From Turbatrix aceti (taxonomy: Eukaryota; Nematoda; Chromadorea; Rhabditida; Panagrolaimidae), in contig OZ017770.1 of the NCBI GenBank assembly GCA_963969345.1, forward strand, positions 2,923,246 to 2,987,245: 64,000 nucleotides of DNA, given 5' to 3'. The notes beneath the pieces were generated by a model that saw only the letters and a list, made by a program, of their open reading frames with translations, had not been told where the DNA came from and ran no database searches. Position numbers and translations under genes: made by a program. Of this stretch, positions 59,388 through 64,000 are shown one piece after another (position 1 is the first letter of the stretch; each line of letters begins with the position of its first letter).

Positions 59388-62300
59388 ATGCATTCCAGTA
59401 CGTATTCCAATTTTGATGCTACTATATCGCCTAGCGATCATCACGTTGGAGAGGGTTATGCTAATCATGATGATGAATCGCCCTGCGTCCCTTTCTCGGG
59501 TCCAGGTAGTAACTGTATTGATACAAGTGCTAAACCCAACAGCTGTGACACGCGCAAGGGAAATCACTATGTTGTATACTCACCTGTCAACTGCAAAAGA
59601 GGTAAGATCGTTTCTGCTGACCCCATCTATCAACGAAATGATACCCGATATTGTAGAAACACAAAGCTGGTTTTTGCCAAGTCAAAGGAGTCGACGTTCA
59701 AGTTCCATTAAAAATTGCTTGTTATGTCTCTTGATTACTGCTGTTTTGCTCTTCGCAGGTATCATAGCTATTTTTATCGGTCACGCAACTTCGAATGACT
59801 ATGTTAGTCGGGTCTTCCGAAATTTGGTAAATTTTATAGTGTTAGCGTGCTTTTGCATTTTTGAAAAGACATGCTTTAGACGCTTGCTGAAGTCACCGTT
59901 GCTTTTAACGATATATTTCTGTCCAAAGTTAACAATTCTGATACACTGCAAAAACTAACAAGCACTTCAGGCTCCACACGCTTTGAATTAACCACACCTT
60001 ACGTATGAAACTATTTTTTTACAAACAAGCAGATCAAAGAAAGAATTTTGGTTTTTAGGTTAAAACGGTTACAAGCAGTGTAATATATACCCAACCTGAT
60101 TTGAACTTGACAGTGTCTGATGTCTATCCTCCAAGTTATATGGAGGATTATGGACCGGCAATACACCGAGCAAGTGGATACCGATCTCAGGAAGAGGCCA
60201 TTGTCCTGCTACCCTATACCACCCTTCCCTTACACTACGACTTAAGAGTAAGTAACAACTACCGGAAAAACAAACTGATTATAGTGATCTCTTGTAGCTA
60301 GATCTTTCCGAATACGAGACTAACAGCCACATTTACGGCAACGTATCCGTGCTCTTTGAATCCTTTGGTAATTCCACCGATGATGAGGTTGTCTTTCACG
60401 CTGCATCAAATATCTTTATACACAGACTAAGAGTACGTCATGACGGTCAGTCAGAAGCTATTCGAGCAGTGCAGAGGCAATTTAAAAATGATATTGTACG
60501 CGTTCAACTCAAAAATCGTCTCAAAGCTACTTGGTTAGTTCTCTGTTTTAAAATGACTACTGAAACAACAATACAATTAAAGGTACACGTTGGAGATGGA
60601 ATTTCGAACCAAGATTTGTCAATCACCGTTTGAAGGAGCTCAGTGTGTTTTCAAGAACAGCAGCAACATGGAGAGCCGTATCGTAAGCTTTACTACCAAG
60701 TTTGAACCCACCTTTGCAAGAACATTTCTACCCTGTTGGGATGAACCAAAGGCTCGTACAACATTTAATATATCAATTAGGCATCCGAAAAATGTGACTG
60801 TGCTCACGAATGTCGCTCCCAACATCAGCAAACGTCATCGCGGAAGGCATGATTCTCTTATTACGACCAATTATTCAATTATTCAAAAAATGCCAGTTTA
60901 TCTGTTGGCTTTTGCTATCGGTGAGTCTGCCAAAATGCTGCCTTTGCATTGAAAGATCGATAAGCTTCCGAAGTCGCAAAAGTAATAACAGCCAATGTTT
61001 AGGTGATTTTGTGTCAGTTGAAACACGAACCAAGCGAAACGTACGCTTTACGCTTTGGGCAACAAAAGAAAGCGCTCCCTTCACTCATTATGCCACCATT
61101 TTTTCACCTACAATGTTTGACAAAGTGGAAAATTCGTTTGGCATTGTTTACCCACTTTCCAAAATGGACTTCGTTGCGGTCAACGGCTTTAGCGTTGGAG
61201 GAATGGAAAATTGGGGGCTTGTAATCTTCGATGAAAAGTCTATTCTTCTCTCGGCAAGCATGTCAAATTGTAGGCATTTTGCAGTCTTTTAATCGCTCCT
61301 GTCATTTTGTTTGTTTTTAGCCAAAAATGCAACTGTAGACGAAGTTTTCGAGCAATACAAGGTCGAAAAAATTGTTACACACGAAATTATCCATCAGTGG
61401 TTTGGCAATCTCGTTACGATGAGTGATTGGTCAGAGCTGTGGCTCAACGAAGGATTTGCAAGCTACTTTGTCTATGACTTTCTAAACGACAAGCATCCGT
61501 ACCTGACTGACAACGAATACTTCGTCAGACTGATTGAGCTCCTGGATAGACAGACTTCTACGTCAAGGACGCCTCTCGTGCGGTCTCTTCAAACGGCAGG
61601 CGAGATTAATGACATGTTTGATAGCGTTCAGCTGTATGCCAAGGGTGCCGTCATTGTCAAGATGATCAAAGACCTTCTTGGTGCCGCAGAATTTAAGATG
61701 GGCATAACCAAGTAAGTTTATGTGAATTTCGAGCCAAAATATTCATGAAGTTACTCTTTGTTAGATTCCTCAAAGATAACGCTTGGAAGTCCGTGTCAAA
61801 TGTGAGTCTTTGGGGCAGCCTGCCGTCCTACGCCAACCACGGCGCGGACAACGAAAAGCTAAACGAGGTCATGCAGCCCTGGTTGACAAACGAAGGAATG
61901 CCAGAAGTCATTATCAGGTATATGCGTGTCATTAATTATTCATAACAAACTGACATTTATGCATTTGTTTACAGCCGCAATTATGATGACAGAACTATTC
62001 GAATCACGCAACGTGTTAGCGACCAAAATCGATACATTGTTTATTTAAATGATGTGACCTATCATACACGTCCTCCAAGCGTAACAAAGACGAGAACGAG
62101 GCGCAGACAATTGGCGCCAGACGACGACAGTAGTAGTCATCAATCGTCGCGTGTTTATGATCGTCGCGTTATTACTGCAGATTTAACAGACACCGAACTT
62201 GCAACCCGTAAACATGATGGCCGGTACCGTAGAACAACCAAAAGCAACACAACCGAGGGCAATGTTTTTGATAACGCACTGTTCGATCTCCATATTGAAA

Positions 62301-63811
62301 ATACAACGGTTACGCCAAAAAACAGCGGCAGGCGAGGCCATAAGAAGGGGCACAAACATGTCATCAACAATCTCGCTGCAACCCAGAAACAAACATCACT
62401 CGGAATCTTTAGCAACCATGTGAAGAACCAGAAACCAAAAATTATGGACATTGAAAAGGGTATTACAATGCTGCCGTCGATCAGAACACAATCATCAGAA
62501 GATGCAAGTTCTGAACAGGATACACAGAGGAAGCAGCAGCGTCGCCGAGTGACTTCTACGGCACACACGTGGTCGATTCCTTTCAGCTACTTTTTTGGAT
62601 CGACTCAAAGTCGAAGTGGCCGGACGCTTCGACAGTTTTGGATTCATAACGAAACAATACGCTTTGTTGACAGCGAACTTGCATCTGACCAATATATTCT
62701 CGCCAATCCTGATTGGATTTATCCGTATAAAATCAACTATGATCTCGATAATTGGAAAATGGTTATCGATCAGGCAAGTGTCTATAAAACAACATCTTTT
62801 TTTTTAATTTTTAATTTTCAGCTTCGCAAAAATCCTTCTGAGATACCAACCATGTCCAGAGCACAGTTGATTATTGACGGCGAAACTTATCTCAAACAAT
62901 CCGGGGTACCTCACTTGTATATCAAACTTCTCGCATACCTTCGCAACGAGACAAATCTTGGTGTTTTGCTCATCGGATTGGATGCTGTTTATTCGGTGAT
63001 TCACTACTTTTCTGCAACACCCGTAAACGCTCCCTTGTTATTGTACATGTCACCGGTCATCGAGCAATTTGATCAAATGTTGTACAAAACAACAGACGAC
63101 CCCGAATTGGCAGCGTTGTGGTTGTTGAGTCCGCAGAGGCTTGCAAAACTCTACCAACTTCGATGTCTTGCAAACTTTGCCAGTTGCCAGCAGAAAGAAC
63201 AGGTGGATCAGTGGGCTGCGCATCCGACAGCGCTGAGTCCAGAACAACACAAGCAGATAACAGCCATCTGCCAGTATCTTTTCACCCAGGGCGGGCTTCC
63301 AGAAGTCAAACTGTTGCAAGGATTACTCAAACAAAGACAGATCCCTTCTACGGTGACCCTGCAACTTGCCACGTGCATACGTGATGAATCCATCATCGAG
63401 GAAGCCGTCAGCCGTATTGTAAGACTGCGGAATGCAGGAGTCTACGCGAGCGTCCTTCAGGTTCGTAATTTTTTTTCTGCGTTCAAAGAACATCCATGAT
63501 TACAGGGAACGTATTCGATTCAATATAATCGCATGTTTCGTGAGATCTTCTGGCGCGGCATAACCCAGCTCAGTCTCCACGAACGACAACTCCTCTTTGC
63601 AGTTAATACCGGGAAATCAGATCACATTGCTCAGCTTCTTCTTCATTCGGTTCGAACTTCTGAAGAGCTTGAAGCCGTGGTACAGCTTCTACCTCACTGG
63701 CCGGCTAATCTCTTGGTGCATATTGACTACATTCGACGCAAATTTCGGTGGCTTGAAACCAATGCTGTAAAGGAAATCCAAAGATTTATTCTAAAGTCCC
63801 AGTCTATGTAA
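59388..63811 (+). CDS. Membrane-anchored M1 zinc aminopeptidase
   Basis: Eleven exons (59388-59601, 59657-59802, 60059-60247, 60298-60533, 60583-60920, 61003-61269, 61321-61711, 61765-61917, 61975-62773, 62822-63460, 63506-63811) join in phase to 1225 residues. It is a type II membrane ectopeptidase that trims N-terminal residues from peptides. A cytosolic stretch of ~90 residues and a TM anchor (CLLCLLITAVLLFAGIIAIFI) precede the M1 fold: YTTLPLHYDLRL, PCWDEPKARTTF, exopeptidase motif VGGMENWGL (GGMEN for the usual GAMEN), HEIIHQWFGN plus WLNEGFA (zinc ligands and catalytic Glu intact). The beta-sandwich domain holds an insertion of about 160 basic/Ser-rich residues (62065-62560). The C-terminal helical ERAP1-like domain is complete. 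The intron before exon 10 begins GC, not GT. The start ATG is the first in frame with good context. Confidence 0.93.
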
Positions 63812-63849
63812 AGTTTGAAATCAAATCGTGTATGTATATTGTTGGTGCA

Positions 63850-63855
63850 ATAAAG
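63850..63855 (+). terminator. AATAAA poly(A) signal of the aminopeptidase gene
   Basis: AATAAA 39 bp after the stop codon. Confidence 0.55.
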
Positions 63856-64000
63856 GTGTTGAAATCAAAGTACACAGCATGTGACACTTAAATTCAGGTT
63901 TTTTTGTATCAAAAACAGAATATGTAGCGCATTGAGATAAATGCCTTCTCAAAACCTTTTCATCGTGGTCGGGTTTATGATCAACAATAAAGACATGCGT

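Noticed and set aside
1..64000. CRISPR arrays, bacterial operons, rRNA genes, long transposon ORFs
   Set aside because: No spaced direct repeats, no rRNA-like conserved stretches and no transposase or reverse-transcriptase motifs were seen on either strand.

Overview
The window looks like nuclear DNA from a nematode. Genes are split by many short introns (mostly about 45-60 bp, GT...TTTTAG/TTTCAG), and most carry a splice acceptor 1-40 nt in front of the ATG, as expected for spliced-leader trans-splicing. The gene content is also worm-like: a CED-4/Apaf-1-type NB-ARC protein, a degenerin channel, Ac45, liprin-beta, Egalitarian and neuropeptide GPCRs. A clade I (Dorylaimia) worm would fit the divergent CED-4, but that is inference. 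I rebuilt gene models by hand from reading frame and splice phase; all main models close in phase.

Left part (0.6-20 kb): a sex-peptide/myoinhibitory-peptide receptor-like GPCR (+), tyrosine aminotransferase (-) with a TATA box, a ten-exon liprin-beta gene (-, 8.9-17.0 kb) with coiled coil and three SAM domains, and the V-ATPase accessory subunit Ac45 (+).

Middle (21-30 kb) is the least ordinary stretch. Two paralogous proteins with the same C-x2-C-x12-H-x4-C zinc finger (21.1-22.1 kb, -, and 27.0-29.6 kb, +) flank a 178-residue protein that is essentially only a CBP/p300-type KIX domain (23.7-24.4 kb, -). A 110-residue unrecognised protein (25.5 kb, +) lies between them. Nothing proves joint function, but a cluster of nuclear-looking proteins with an orphan co-activator domain is unusual.

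31-47.9 kb: bifunctional PAPS synthase (-), a gene-poor 3.4 kb stretch, an Egalitarian-like protein with a decayed exonuclease site and a kept dynein-light-chain motif (+), a DEG/ENaC channel (-), a CED-4-like gene with no visible CARD (-), and about 200 bp upstream on the same strand a secreted protein with ten EF-hands and a Thr/Glu-rich tail (-).

Right part (49-64 kb): a doubtful small secreted-protein gene; a tandem duplication in which one unit keeps an intact short collagen gene and a ruined GPCR 3' end, while the other keeps an intact FMRFamide-receptor-like GPCR and a ruined collagen gene; then a long empty region and a membrane-anchored M1 aminopeptidase (+) with a large basic insertion and a probable GC-AG intron.
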